DNA of 58,360 bases from Acidobacteriaceae bacterium. GTDB lineage: Bacteria > Acidobacteriota > Terriglobia > Terriglobales > Acidobacteriaceae. Shown piece after piece: positions 17,207 to 25,978 of this stretch. Numbering within the stretch: the stretch's first letter is position 1; each line of letters begins with the position of its first letter. Position numbers and translations under genes: made by a program. The notes under the pieces were generated by a model that did not search any database, was not told the origin of the DNA, and saw nothing but the letters and a program-made list of their open reading frames with translations. The stretch lies in NCBI GenBank assembly GCA_003165795.1, contig PMWW01000152.1, positions 6,772 through 65,131 on the forward strand, read 5' to 3'.

Positions 17207-18316
17207 ATGGACAGGCGCGCGCTTCCTCTTAATTCGGCAAACCTCCGCCGCTTCAGAACAGCTTTGCTTAGCTGGTACGACCAGCATGGTCGCGACCTGC
17301 CATGGCGCCGCGACCGCGATCCCTATCGCGTGTGGGTCTCCGAGATCATGCTGCAACAGACGCGAGTGGTTGCCGTGCTCGACCACTATGCCCGCTTCAT
17401 GAACAGATTTCCCACAGTCGAGTCGCTGGCTGCCGCTCGCGAAACATCTGTGTTGGCAATTTGGAGCGGTCTGGGTTATTACCAGCGGGCACGGCGAATG
17501 CATCGAGCGGCGAAGGTGATAGCGCGCGAGCAAGGTGGCAATTTTCCGCGAACCGCGGAGGCGTGGGCCGAACTTGCGGGGATTGGCCGGTACACCGCTG
17601 CTGCGATCGCCAGCATTGCATTTGGCGAGGCGGTTGCCGTGGTGGACGGCAACGTGGCGCGCGTGGTCGAACGCCTGCTTGGCCTGCCAATGGGCAGGGA
17701 AGCCGTCTGGACAAAAGCCGAGGCCCTGCTGGAGCCAGAGCGGCCCGGAGATTTCAATCAGGCCATGATGGAACTGGGCGCGACCGTCTGCACGCCGCGA
17801 GCGCCGCAGTGTCTCTTGTGCCCGGTGCATGGGTTTTGCCAATCTCGGGGCGCGGAGGCGGCACGCCCGCAGTCTCCCCGAAAGCGCAAGCAACTGGGTT
17901 ACGTCCTGGCGCGAAAGAACTCGGCAATACTCTTTGTGCAGCGTCCGGCTGACGCCTCGCTGATGGCGGGCATGTGGGAACTGCCGGCCGTCCTTCCCAG
18001 CCAGGTTAAGGGAGACGGGCCATGGGCGCGGCTGCGGCATTCCATTACCGATACCGATTATCAGGTTTCCGTCTTTGCCGTTTCTCCCGATGAGTTGCAC
18101 ATTTTCGAAACTGACGGTCGATGGTTGACCCGCAGGCAGTGGGAGCGAATGCCGTTGACCGGCCTGACGCGCAAGGTCCTTCGCCGGTCACAGCTGGAGC
18201 CGAAGGCGAACGTTGCAGGACCTAGCAGGTTGCTGAAAAAGTCTGACAAGCAGATTCCTCGGCGGCTGGAGCCACCTCGGAATGGCAAACTAAAGGACCT
18301 ATTACGGCGCGACTGA
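17207..18316 (+). CDS. mutY: A/G-specific adenine glycosylase
   Basis: MutY removes adenine paired with 8-oxoguanine. The helix-hairpin-helix Gly/Pro/Asp core includes E46 in SEIMLQQT, the hairpin LAGIGRYTAAAI and the catalytic D147 in VVDGNVARV. The [4Fe-4S] cysteines C195, C202, C205 and C211 have the expected C-x6-C-x2-C-x5-C spacing. The C-terminal domain that recognises 8-oxoG (NUDIX-like, from about residue 230) is present. The last 30 residues, from about 339, are encoded by an inverted-repeat element (18222-18367) and look like an added tail, not part of the family. It is a complete gene otherwise. A MutT-like gene lies nearby. Confidence 0.93.
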   Translation: MDRRALPLNSANLRRFRTALLSWYDQHGRDLPWRRDRDPYRVWVSEIMLQQTRVVAVLDHYARFMNRFPTVESLAAARETSVLAIWSGLGYYQRARRMHRAAKVIAREQGGNFPRTAEAWAELAGIGRYTAAAIASIAFGEAVAVVDGNVARVVERLLGLPMGREAVWTKAEALLEPERPGDFNQAMMELGATVCTPRAPQCLLCPVHGFCQSRGAEAARPQSPRKRKQLGYVLARKNSAILFVQRPADASLMAGMWELPAVLPSQVKGDGPWARLRHSITDTDYQVSVFAVSPDELHIFETDGRWLTRRQWERMPLTGLTRKVLRRSQLEPKANVAGPSRLLKKSDKQIPRRLEPPRNGKLKDLLRRD

Positions 18317-18367
18317 AGGTGCGCCCCTTCCAATCCCCGAGAAGCCGCCTTTTCAGCAGCCTGCTAG
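18222..18367. repeat. Inverted-repeat element overlapping the mutY 3' end
   Basis: CTAGCAGGTTGCTGAAAAAG (18222-18241) is nearly the reverse complement of CTTTTCAGCAGCCTGCTAG (18349-18367), with about 107 bases between. The left arm recurs, inverted, at 35618-35638. The ends and size look like a small non-coding mobile element. It supplies the stop codon of mutY. Confidence 0.7.
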
Positions 18368-18676
18368 AAAGGGCCGGGGGCGAGAGCCTCCGGGCTGAAG
18401 CGGTATCCCACAATGAGGTATACGAGTCAATCGTTGGCGAATTGTTCCGGATTCATGCGGCCCGGCAGCAGGCGCAAGGTTGTCGATGAGGTTGTAGGGC
18501 GGTCAGAGGTTGCTGTTTCCTCGCCATGCCATCGGCGTTTTACGTGGTTTGGTTTGACCCTCATTGGGGCGGCGTGCGATAGTTACCTGTTTCACACAAT
18601 TGCAACAATCGCTTAATCGTACATTCACATTCCATGGATCTCCCGACAACACAGACTGCCAACGGAGCCGTTGATC

Positions 18677-19294
18677 GTGCGCCTGATCCCGCGTGAGACC
18701 AAGTTCTTCGACATGTTCGCAGAGGTCGCGGACAATGTTATTAAGGGTGCAAAGGTCTTGTCGGACCTGCTGCACGACTACGACTACGAAAAGATGCCGG
18801 CCGCGGTGGAGAAGATCAAACAGATCGAGCACCACGGCGACGACATGACTCACCGCATCCTAATCAAACTGAACCAGACGTTTATAACGCCATTCGATCG
18901 CGAAGACATCCACCTGCTGACGTCGTCGCTGGACGACGTGCTGGATTTCATCAACGGGGCCAGCGACCGCTTGCTCACGTATAAGATCGTGACGCCGTCG
19001 CCGTCGGCCAAGGTGTTGGCAGGTATCGTTCTGAAGCAGACGGAAGAACTGGGCAAAGCGGTGGCGCTGCTTAACAAAGACGGCAAGCTGCTGGAACACT
19101 GTGTGGAAGTAAACCGGCTGGAGAACGAGGCTGATCAGGTGAGCCGGGAGGCGATTGGGCGGTTGTTCGACGGCGATTACGATCCGATCACGCTGATCAA
19201 GCTGAAGGAGCTGTTGGAGATTCTGGAGACCGCCAGCGACAAGGCCGAAGACGTCGCTAACGTACTGGAGACCGTCGTTCTAAAGAACGGTTGA
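18677..19294 (+). CDS. DUF47/PhoU-like phosphate-transport accessory protein
   Basis: This all-helical protein of 205 residues belongs to the DUF47 (TIGR00153) family, a PhoU relative encoded next to PiT transporters. RETKFFDMFAEVADNVIKGA, IEHHGDDMTHRILIKL and FITPFDREDIHLLTSSLDDV are the diagnostic blocks, with acidic metal-binding positions in the ExxxD repeats. GTG 18677 was chosen because GGAG (18664-18667) is nine bases upstream; TTG 18671 is also open. The phosphate transporter gene starts 47 bases after the stop. The likely job is regulating or gating PiT. Confidence 0.9.
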   Translation: MRLIPRETKFFDMFAEVADNVIKGAKVLSDLLHDYDYEKMPAAVEKIKQIEHHGDDMTHRILIKLNQTFITPFDREDIHLLTSSLDDVLDFINGASDRLLTYKIVTPSPSAKVLAGIVLKQTEELGKAVALLNKDGKLLEHCVEVNRLENEADQVSREAIGRLFDGDYDPITLIKLKELLEILETASDKAEDVANVLETVVLKNG

Positions 19295-19341
19295 GGTGCT
19301 ACGGTGCATTCGATCGCCAATCCACCCCAGGATGTGTACTC

Positions 19342-20391
19342 GTGAGCACCGGACTGATCCTGCTCATCATCACGGTTGCGACCGCGCTGGCTTTTGACTT
19401 TCTGAACGGATTTCACGATGCCGCCAACAGTATCGCGACCGTAGTTTCGACGCGCGTTCTGTCGCCGCGATTGGCGGTGGTTTGGGCCGCTGCATTCAAC
19501 TTCCTGGCGGCGTTCATTCTGGGCACGGCGGTGGCCAAGATGATTGGCCAGGGAATGATCCAACTCGATATCGTCACCCAGTACGTGGTGCTGGCGGGAC
19601 TGCTGGGAGCGATCGTCTGGGACCTTGTGACCTGGCTGCTGGGGCTGCCGACGTCGTCCTCGCATGCGCTGATCGGAGGCTATGCCGGAGCGGCGATGGC
19701 CCGCGCCACGATCTTGCACGGTTGGCGCAGCGCGCCGGCAGTCATCATTGCCAGCGGGTGGACCAAGACGCTGATCTTTATTGTGGTGGCGCCGGTGATG
19801 GGTTTCGTTCTGGGCTTCGGCTTCATGGTCGCCATCTCGTGGATCTTCCAGCACAGATCGCCGCGCCAGGTGGACAAGCTATTCCGCAAACTGCAGCTGG
19901 TTTCGGCGGCGTTCTACAGCCTGGGACATGGCGGCAATGACGCGCAAAAGACGATGGGTATTGTGGCGGGCGCGCTGTATACGGCAGGGGTGATGAGTCC
20001 GCGCGATTTTGCCGCCAACTGGGGACGCTGGCACTGGCCAATTATTCTGGCGGCCAACGCCGCAATCGCGCTGGGTACGTATTCTGGCGGGTGGCGCATC
20101 GTGCACACCATGGGATCGAAAATTACCAAGCTGAAGCCGGTAGGCGGATTCTGCGCGGAGGCTGCCGGAGCAATTACGCTGTTCGGCACCGCGTTGGCGG
20201 GGATTCCGGTCAGCACCACCCACACGATCACGGGAGCGATTATCGGTGTAGGTACGACCAACCGGATTTCGGCCGTGCGCTGGGGAGTGGCGCGGCGGAT
20301 CGTATGGGCTTGGGTGGTCACCATTCCGGCATCGGCCGTGGTTGCCATGGTGGCATTCTGGATCATCCGGCTGTTTAATCCCACAGCGTAG
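19342..20391 (+). CDS. Inorganic phosphate transporter, PiT family
   Basis: This 349-residue membrane transporter couples phosphate uptake to H+ or Na+. Both family signature motifs are present: GFHDAANSIATVVSTRVLSP near the N-terminus and GHGGNDAQKTMGI in the second half, each on a re-entrant helix, with about ten transmembrane helices in two inverted repeats. GTG 19342 was preferred because AGGA lies just upstream and the protein then begins directly at the first helix. It forms an operon with the DUF47 gene. No defect is seen. Confidence 0.93.
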   Translation: MSTGLILLIITVATALAFDFLNGFHDAANSIATVVSTRVLSPRLAVVWAAAFNFLAAFILGTAVAKMIGQGMIQLDIVTQYVVLAGLLGAIVWDLVTWLLGLPTSSSHALIGGYAGAAMARATILHGWRSAPAVIIASGWTKTLIFIVVAPVMGFVLGFGFMVAISWIFQHRSPRQVDKLFRKLQLVSAAFYSLGHGGNDAQKTMGIVAGALYTAGVMSPRDFAANWGRWHWPIILAANAAIALGTYSGGWRIVHTMGSKITKLKPVGGFCAEAAGAITLFGTALAGIPVSTTHTITGAIIGVGTTNRISAVRWGVARRIVWAWVVTIPASAVVAMVAFWIIRLFNPTA

Positions 20392-20880
20392 GACATGGCT
20401 ATAGGAGGCTTTTCCGGTGCGCGCAGCCGGCGCCGGATGGAAGGTAATTTTTGCCGGACCAGGTAAGAACTGCGCAGCAGAGGCGTTTCCCTCGAATCCA
20501 GTAGATTGCCGCCAGCGCTTTATTGGGCTGATCCGGCAAAGTTTAGGAAGGCCCTGAAAAAGCGCGGATTCTGCGTTGCCGAGGCTGCACCCGGAATATT
20601 CATGAATGCTCAGACGCCCGGCGCCTGAAGGCCGGACTCTAGCGGAACGTTGCCATATTCAGAGGTTCCTCAGAACTGGTCTGAAACGTGCACACTCACT
20701 TATGGCTTTTTGTCGCGGCGAACTGAGCTGTTTGGATTTCGCCGAGACGGCCATCGGCCCGCTTTACCACGAACTCCCCATCGAGCCTCGAAGTGTTCAT
20801 GCAGTGATTTGCAGTCGGGCCTCGAGGTCTGTCTAGCGCAGCGACTGAGGCCTAGTCATCATCAAAAGGAGATTGCCGGT
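20392..20880. other. 489-bp leader and intergenic stretch before the glycanase
   Basis: No supported gene. The frame of the glycanase stays open upstream to 20650, but the encoded peptide is not signal-like. A short hairpin-prone block is seen near 20610-20640. A cyclic-di-GMP riboswitch was looked for because of the cellulase gene, but no convincing conserved core was found. A ribosome site AAAAGGAG lies just before ATG 20881. Confidence 0.4.
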
Positions 20881-22725
20881 ATGCAGCAAAGCACTTTACG
20901 AAAGTCCTTGTCTTGTGCCGGATGGGTAGTGTTGGCGGTCGTCGTGGGACTGATGACGGGCCCGGCCTATGGGCAGGGAACCGGTTACTGGCACACTAGC
21001 GGAAACCGGATTCTGGATGCGAACGGTCACGTGGTGCGCGTCGCCGGGATCAACTGGTACGGCTTCGAGACCACCGACGAAGTGGTACACGGACTGTGGG
21101 CCCAAGACTATCACTACATCCTGAATGCCATTCAGAGCAACGGGTACAACGTCATCCGTATGCCGCTCTCCAACCAGATGGTGGAGACGCCGATCATTCC
21201 GACCAACATCAGTTATCACAATGCGAGCGGGCCGATCAATACCGATCTGGAGGGGCTGAACTCGCTGCAAATCCTCGACAAGATCGTTGCTTATGCGGGG
21301 CAGATTGGCTTGCGAATTATTCTCGACAATCATCGTTCCGAGGCGGGCAACGGCGCCGAAGGCAACGGTTTGTGGTACACCACGCAGTATCCCGAAAGCG
21401 CGTGGACCAACGATTGGGTCTCGCTGACGCAGCGCTATCTCAACAACTCCACCGTGATTGGTCTCGACTTGCGCAACGAGCCGCACAATGACCAGAGCGG
21501 CGGCTCGTGCTGGGGCTGCGGCCTGATGTCGTATGACTGGCGACTGGCTGCCGAGCGGGGCGGCAATGCGGCGCTCGCCGTGAATCCCAGCCTGCTGATT
21601 TTCGTGGAAGGCACCGACTGCTACAACAACGACTGCGACTGGTGGGGTGGAAATCTGGAAGGCGCGCAGACCTATCCAGTGACGCTCAACGTGGCCAACC
21701 AACTGGTGTACTCCGCCCACGACTACGGGCCGAATCTCTATCAGCAGAGTTGGTTCAACAGCAACACCACCTATCAAAGTCTGGTCGCCGTGTGGACGAA
21801 GTTCTGGGCGTATCTCAGCCTGAATAATGTTGCGCCGGTTTGGGTAGGAGAATTTGGCACCACCAACAATAGCAGCGACATCGAAAGTTCGGTCCCAGGC
21901 TCGCAGGGACAATGGTTTCAGAGCATCGTAACTTTTCTGCAAAATAACACGCAGCTCGACTGGACCTACTGGGCGCTGAACGGCGAAGACAGCTACGCGC
22001 TACTCGACAGCAACTACGATTCGACTCCCGTCAGTTCCCTAAAACAGCAGTTATTGGCGAGCATTCAATTCGGCAGCGGAGGCGGCGGCAATTGCCAGGC
22101 CGCACCGCCCGCGCCCACTGGGCTGGCGGCGACCCCCGTTTCTTCCAGCCAGATCAACTTGAACTGGAACGCGGTGACGGCCCCGCCGGGATGCACCGTG
22201 ACTTACAACCTATATTCCAGCCGGCTGGCGAATTTCCTGCCGTCGCCGGCGACCCGCATTGCCACCGGCGTGGTCGCCGCCAACTATGCCAACACCGGAC
22301 TCCTGGCCTCGACTACCTACTACTACATTGTCAGAGCTGCAGATTCGATTGGCGAATCGGGCAATTCCAACCGGGCCAGCGCCACCACCCAGTCGGGCAG
22401 CGGGGGCAGCGGCTGCCACATCACCTACCTCGATCAGAACGATTGGGGAACGGGCTTCACCGGCGCCATCTCCATCAAGAACACCGGGACCACGCAGATC
22501 AATGGCTGGACGCTGACCTGGACGTGGTCAGGGAACCAGCAGATCATCCAGTCGTGGAACTCGAACTACACGCAGACCGGGCAGAATGTTGCGCTGACCA
22601 ATGCGGTGTGGAACGGGACCATCGGGGCCGGTGACACGCTGACCGGCATCGGCTTCAATGCGAACTACAGCGGAACCAACCACAATCCAACTGTATTTCA
22701 TCTGAACGGGACGCTGTGTCAGTAG
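20881..22725 (+). CDS. Secreted GH5 endoglucanase with FN3 and CBM2 modules
   Basis: The 614-residue exported glycanase has a signal peptide (AGWVVLAVVVGLMTGPAYG), then a glycoside hydrolase family 5 catalytic domain (about 33-400). The acid/base is E200 in LDLRNEPHN and the nucleophile is E324 in WVGEFGTTN. A Gly/Ser linker leads to a fibronectin type III domain (about 405-500), a second linker, and a family 2 carbohydrate-binding module (about 510-614) with several surface tryptophans (INGWTLTWTWSG, VWNGTIGAGDTL). This is the architecture of a cellulase (endo-beta-1,4-glucanase). Mannanase activity is possible in some GH5 subfamilies. ATG 20881 follows a strong AGGAG site. Confidence 0.93.
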   Translation: MQQSTLRKSLSCAGWVVLAVVVGLMTGPAYGQGTGYWHTSGNRILDANGHVVRVAGINWYGFETTDEVVHGLWAQDYHYILNAIQSNGYNVIRMPLSNQMVETPIIPTNISYHNASGPINTDLEGLNSLQILDKIVAYAGQIGLRIILDNHRSEAGNGAEGNGLWYTTQYPESAWTNDWVSLTQRYLNNSTVIGLDLRNEPHNDQSGGSCWGCGLMSYDWRLAAERGGNAALAVNPSLLIFVEGTDCYNNDCDWWGGNLEGAQTYPVTLNVANQLVYSAHDYGPNLYQQSWFNSNTTYQSLVAVWTKFWAYLSLNNVAPVWVGEFGTTNNSSDIESSVPGSQGQWFQSIVTFLQNNTQLDWTYWALNGEDSYALLDSNYDSTPVSSLKQQLLASIQFGSGGGGNCQAAPPAPTGLAATPVSSSQINLNWNAVTAPPGCTVTYNLYSSRLANFLPSPATRIATGVVAANYANTGLLASTTYYYIVRAADSIGESGNSNRASATTQSGSGGSGCHITYLDQNDWGTGFTGAISIKNTGTTQINGWTLTWTWSGNQQIIQSWNSNYTQTGQNVALTNAVWNGTIGAGDTLTGIGFNANYSGTNHNPTVFHLNGTLCQ

Positions 22726-22785
22726 AGTACGGAAGTCTCGCCACCCCCTGTCGCCAGGGCGAGGCGGCAAGGGTGGGGCGCTCGG

Positions 22786-22863
22786 TTACGGTACGATCTC
22801 GAACCCGGTTCCGGAGTCAAAGTCCCCTAACGATGTCGTGCCATAGAGATTGCCGGGCCCGGG
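22786..22863 (-). pseudogene. 3' remnant of a GloVer-repeat protein
   Basis: On the minus strand the frame ending at TAA 22786-22788 reads GNLYGTTSLGDFDSGTGFEI followed by VP, the end of a choice-of-anchor GloVer-type repeat as found in secreted acidobacterial proteins. Nothing recognisable precedes it, and the neighbouring pyrF gene starts right after. It is a relic of about 25 codons. Confidence 0.55.
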
Positions 22864-22901
22864 CTCGGTCGCGGTAGCGACCTCGGGCAGGATGGGAGGG
22901 A

Positions 22902-23615
22902 TCAGTCGGCGGCCGCGGCGCGCTCGATTTCGGCGACGATGGCGGCTGCGGCTTTAGCGGGGTCGGTGGCTTCGAGGATTGGGCGTCCGACGACCAGATG
23001 GGTGGCTCCGGCCGCAATGGCGTCGGTCGGCGTAACGACGCGGGCCTGGTCTCCGGCGGCGGTTCCGGCGGGACGAACTCCGGGGGTGACGATGGCGAAA
23101 CCTTCGCCGAGTTCCCGGCGCAGCTCGCGAGCTTCTTTGGCCGAGGCGACGAGGCCTCCGCAGCCGGCGCTGCGGGCCAGCGCTCCCAGTCGCAGGACCT
23201 GGGTAAGCACGTTGCCGGACACCCCGATTTCCTGCAAGTCCACGTCGGACAGACTGGTCAAGACGGTGACCGCCAGTACCAGCGGAGGATGAGGAGATTG
23301 CGACGCCGCTTCGACGGCAGCGCGCAGCATCTTGCTGCCTCCGGAGGCGTGGACGGTGAGCATGGTGACGCGCAGCTCGGAAGCCGACTTGACGGCGGCG
23401 GCGACGGTGTTGGGAATATCGTGGTATTTGAGGTCGAGAAACACCTTTCGTCCCGAGGCGATCAGGTCACGAACCAGCTGCGGCCCCTCGGCGGTGAAGA
23501 GCTGTTTCCCGACTTTGAAGGTGGTTGCGGCCTCACCGATGGAGTGGACGATGGGGAGAGCTTGGGTGGCGCCCGGAACGTCGAGCGCCACGATCAGCCG
23601 ATCTTTTGCCAGCAT
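22902..23615 (-). CDS. pyrF: Orotidine 5'-phosphate decarboxylase
   Basis: PyrF catalyses the last step of UMP synthesis, the decarboxylation of OMP. The 237-residue protein is a TIM barrel with the catalytic DLKYHDIPNT (D61, K63, D66), which is the KxxD heart of the family, and the phosphate-binding VVGRPILEA near the end. ATG 23615 was chosen because GGAG lies just upstream (three bases, tight); TTG 23624 is an alternative. The protein is soluble and dimeric in known members. It is downstream of rlpA on the same strand with 27 bases between. No oddity is seen. Confidence 0.96.
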   Translation of the reverse strand: MLAKDRLIVALDVPGATQALPIVHSIGEAATTFKVGKQLFTAEGPQLVRDLIASGRKVFLDLKYHDIPNTVAAAVKSASELRVTMLTVHASGGSKMLRAAVEAASQSPHPPLVLAVTVLTSLSDVDLQEIGVSGNVLTQVLRLGALARSAGCGGLVASAKEARELRRELGEGFAIVTPGVRPAGTAAGDQARVVTPTDAIAAGATHLVVGRPILEATDPAKAAAAIVAEIERAAAAD

Positions 23616-23642
23616 CAGCTCCAAGTTTAACCGATTAGAGTA

Positions 23643-24098
23643 TTAATGCGGGCCCAAATTTTCGGCCATCACGGGGGTTTGGAGAACGTCCAGGCGAACG
23701 CGATCAAGACCCTTCATGGCCAACATTTTTGCCGCACCGAAGGACAGGTCGATGATCCGGTTACGGCCAATCGGTCCGCGATCGTTAATGCGGACGACGA
23801 CCGAACGATCAGTAGTTAGATCTGTGACCTTGACCCAGGAACCGAGCGGTAATGACCGGTGCGCAGCGGTAAATTGAAACATGTCGTACGGTTCGCCGCT
23901 AGCAGTCTTCTTATGCTGAAAGATGCGACCGTACCACGAGGCCGTCCCTACTTGAGCTTTCCGAGTGGGGGTAGGCTTAGCTTCCTGAGTCTGTCCTGGG
24001 GTCCCTTGTAGCGATTCCGGTGTGCTATTACCGGGTGCCGCGCCCAACGAAGTGGCGAAAAGCAATGCCGCCGCCATCGGGCTAAGTACTCGTAACAT
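23643..24098 (-). CDS. rlpA: RlpA-like septal lytic transglycosylase
   Basis: This 151-residue exported protein has a signal peptide (VLSPMAAALLFATSLGAAPG), a Pro/Gln/Thr-rich linker, and a double-psi beta-barrel domain (about 63-148). The RlpA blocks VGTASWYGRIFQHKKTASGE, LPLGSWVKVTDL and NDRGPIGRNRIIDLSFGAA are all present. RlpA proteins cut denuded peptidoglycan glycan strands at the septum; no SPOR domain is attached here, so it is a minimal form. ATG 24098 was chosen for its GAGAGG ribosome site. It is not obviously a lipoprotein, as no lipobox Cys is seen. Confidence 0.9.
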   Translation of the reverse strand: MLRVLSPMAAALLFATSLGAAPGNSTPESLQGTPGQTQEAKPTPTRKAQVGTASWYGRIFQHKKTASGEPYDMFQFTAAHRSLPLGSWVKVTDLTTDRSVVVRINDRGPIGRNRIIDLSFGAAKMLAMKGLDRVRLDVLQTPVMAENLGPH

Positions 24099-24362
24099 TA
24101 AACACCTCTCATCGTTTAAGTTGGTCCTCCTGACAGGATGTGTTAAGTCTATTGACCGCAAGAAGTAGGAGTCAACCCCCCAGAGGTGGGACGCATCGCT
24201 AAGTCCTTGCCATTTGAGGCAGATCGTGGTAAACGGCTGAAGTCAAGGCAGCCTTTGGTTACCGGCGCGAATCGGGCTGAACGTTCATAAAGTAATGGAG
24301 GGATGAAGTTCCGGGCGTCAGGAGTTGGAGCCGGCGAAGCCGCTTTGGGTTACAGTCGTTGC

Positions 24363-25214
24363 ATGTCTGTTCCGCCGGTCGTCCTGAGCATTGCGGGCTA
24401 CGATCCCTCGTCGGGAGCGGGGATCACCGCCGATATCAAGACTGCGGCGGCGCAGGGATGCTTCGCCGTAACCTGCATTACGGCGCTGACCGTCCAGTCG
24501 ACACAGGGCGTTTTCGGCGTCCAGCCGGTGGAGGCAGAACTGGTTTCCCGGACGCTGGCGGCCTTGGCCGACGACCTGGAAATTGCCGCCGTTCGGGTTG
24601 GAATGCTGGGTTCGGTGGAAGTTGCGGCTGCAGTTGCCGGTTTTATCGATGCGAGGAAGCTGCCGAATGTGGTGCTGGATCCGGTGATCCGGTCGTCATC
24701 GGGAGCCGCTCTGCTGGACGATGCCGGGTTGGAGTTTCTGCGAAGAGCGATGATGCCGCTGTGCGATGTCATTACCCCAAATGTCGATGAGGCGGCGATT
24801 TTGGTCGGGGCTGAGCCGCTGGCGGCGGAGATCTCGTGGGAGGATGCGCTGCCTCAGCTTCGGGGCTGGGCGTCGAAGCTCCACGACTTGGGGACCAAAG
24901 GCGTTGTGATTACTGGCGGGCATCTGCGGCCAGCCAACGACTACCTTAGTTATGGAAGATCGGGGACTTCGGAAGATGTTGCTGGTTATAGAAAGTTGAG
25001 GAAATTTCAGGAGGAGATCATTCGCGGCGAGCGGTTGGAGTCGGGCTCAACTCACGGAACGGGCTGCGCCTTCGCCACCGCCCTAGCCTGCCAGTTGGCG
25101 CTTGGCCAGGAGTTGCCGCAAGCCGTTCGCGCGGCGAAGGACTACGTCCGCAGAGCAATGCTTGCGGCGTACCCGCTGGGGAAGGGAATTGGACCGCCAA
25201 ACCACATGGTGTGA
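24363..25214 (+). CDS. thiD: Hydroxymethylpyrimidine/phosphomethylpyrimidine kinase
   Basis: ThiD phosphorylates the pyrimidine moiety for thiamine diphosphate synthesis. The 283-residue ribokinase-fold protein has AGYDPSSGAGITADIKT at the start, the QSTQGVF segment and the catalytic anion hole GSTHGTGCAFATA near the C-terminus, where the Asp usual in kinases is replaced by Cys, as in the ThiD family. ATG 24363 is preceded at six bases by a TACAGT box with no Shine-Dalgarno site, suggesting a leaderless mRNA; upstream in-frame codons give no family sequence. No other thi gene and no TPP riboswitch was seen next to it. Complete. Confidence 0.95.
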   Translation: MSVPPVVLSIAGYDPSSGAGITADIKTAAAQGCFAVTCITALTVQSTQGVFGVQPVEAELVSRTLAALADDLEIAAVRVGMLGSVEVAAAVAGFIDARKLPNVVLDPVIRSSSGAALLDDAGLEFLRRAMMPLCDVITPNVDEAAILVGAEPLAAEISWEDALPQLRGWASKLHDLGTKGVVITGGHLRPANDYLSYGRSGTSEDVAGYRKLRKFQEEIIRGERLESGSTHGTGCAFATALACQLALGQELPQAVRAAKDYVRRAMLAAYPLGKGIGPPNHMV

Positions 25215-25319
25215 GTCAAGGCCCGCTTTTCCTATCAGCCAGTCGCTTTGGGCGTTTGCGATTCGGAAGTTCGTCGCTATCCCAAGGGAACTGAGACTGG
25301 GGTGAAAGGCCAAGAGTGA

Positions 25320-25598
25320 ATGGCCGGCGGAACTACTGGTATCAAAGCCGCGGCCAACTTGCAGGCGCATGGCGTGAGCTTCGATTTGGCGAAGACGGTG
25401 TTCAAAGACCCGTTTGCGGTCGAGCGCATCGACGATCGTGAAGACTACGGTGAGCGGCGTTTTGTCATCATCGGTATGGCGGAAGGTGCGGCTGTGCTGT
25501 TTGTAGCCTACACCGAGCGTGAGGAGCGCATTCGCATTGTTCCGGCTCGGAGAGCAACGCAATATGAGCCAGACGACTACTTGCGGCAAAACACCTAG
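25320..25598 (+). CDS. BrnT-like toxin (DUF497), N-terminus altered
   Basis: The 92-residue protein has the BrnT ribonuclease core AAANLQAHGVSFDLAKTVFK, DPFAVERID and the conserved end RIRIVPARRATQYEPDDY. BrnT toxins normally begin with a Trp-Asp-containing strand such as FEWDPAKAAAN, and here that strand is missing and replaced by MAGGTTGIKAAAN. In the next frame the bases encode N-Y-W-Y just before the core, so a small indel may have moved the original start out of frame. Function may be lost. It overlaps the following antitoxin by 35 bases. Confidence 0.78.
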   Translation: MAGGTTGIKAAANLQAHGVSFDLAKTVFKDPFAVERIDDREDYGERRFVIIGMAEGAAVLFVAYTEREERIRIVPARRATQYEPDDYLRQNT

Positions 25599-25900
25599 TC
25601 CTCCCAGGCCGATGACCGCCGAGGCAATTGAGCGGGCCGCGCGTGCGGACCGCGACGCACAACCGCTTACCGAAACCGACCTCAAGCGGATGAAGCGAAC
25701 GCCGCAGGCGAAAATCATTCGCCGGGCTTTGCAACTTGACGCAAGAGGAATTTGCCGCCCGCTATCACATTCCCCTCGGCACGCTGCGTGATTGGGAACA
25801 GGGTCGAGCGGAACCGGACCAGCCTACGCGGGCGTATCTAACCCTCATCGCCCGCGATCCCGATCGTGTGAACCAGACATTGAATCCGAAGGCAAACTGA
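25564..25900 (+). pseudogene. Frameshifted helix-turn-helix antitoxin of the BrnT-type pair
   Basis: The first part, MSQTTTCGKTPSPPRPMTAE to MKRTPQAKIIRRALQL, and the second part, LTQEEFAARYHIPLGTLRDW to NQTLNPKAN, are the two halves of one XRE-type antitoxin, but they are in different frames. One extra T at 25736-25737 (CAACTTGACG instead of CAACTGACG) would account for the shift. As written, the first frame ends in unrelated sequence at 25791. The second half carries the helix-turn-helix. The antitoxin is therefore predicted to be inactive unless ribosomes slip or the base is a sequencing error. The start overlaps the toxin gene. Confidence 0.75.
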
Positions 25901-25978
25901 TCGTCGGTCGAAGGAGTGAGAGCCGAGGACGTCCAGAAGAAATGTGAAGCAGTCGAAGGGAGGAACTGTCCAGCGCTT

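Noticed and set aside
20650-20880. Upstream extension of the glycanase frame
   Set aside because: It carries no signal peptide; the strong ribosome site before ATG 20881 and the signal peptide behind it define the real start.
20392-20880. Possible cyclic-di-GMP riboswitch upstream of the GH5 gene
   Set aside because: I could not find the conserved core; a covariance-model search would be needed to support it.
24162-24362. TPP riboswitch upstream of thiD
   Set aside because: No thi-box core was seen and the start seems to be leaderless.
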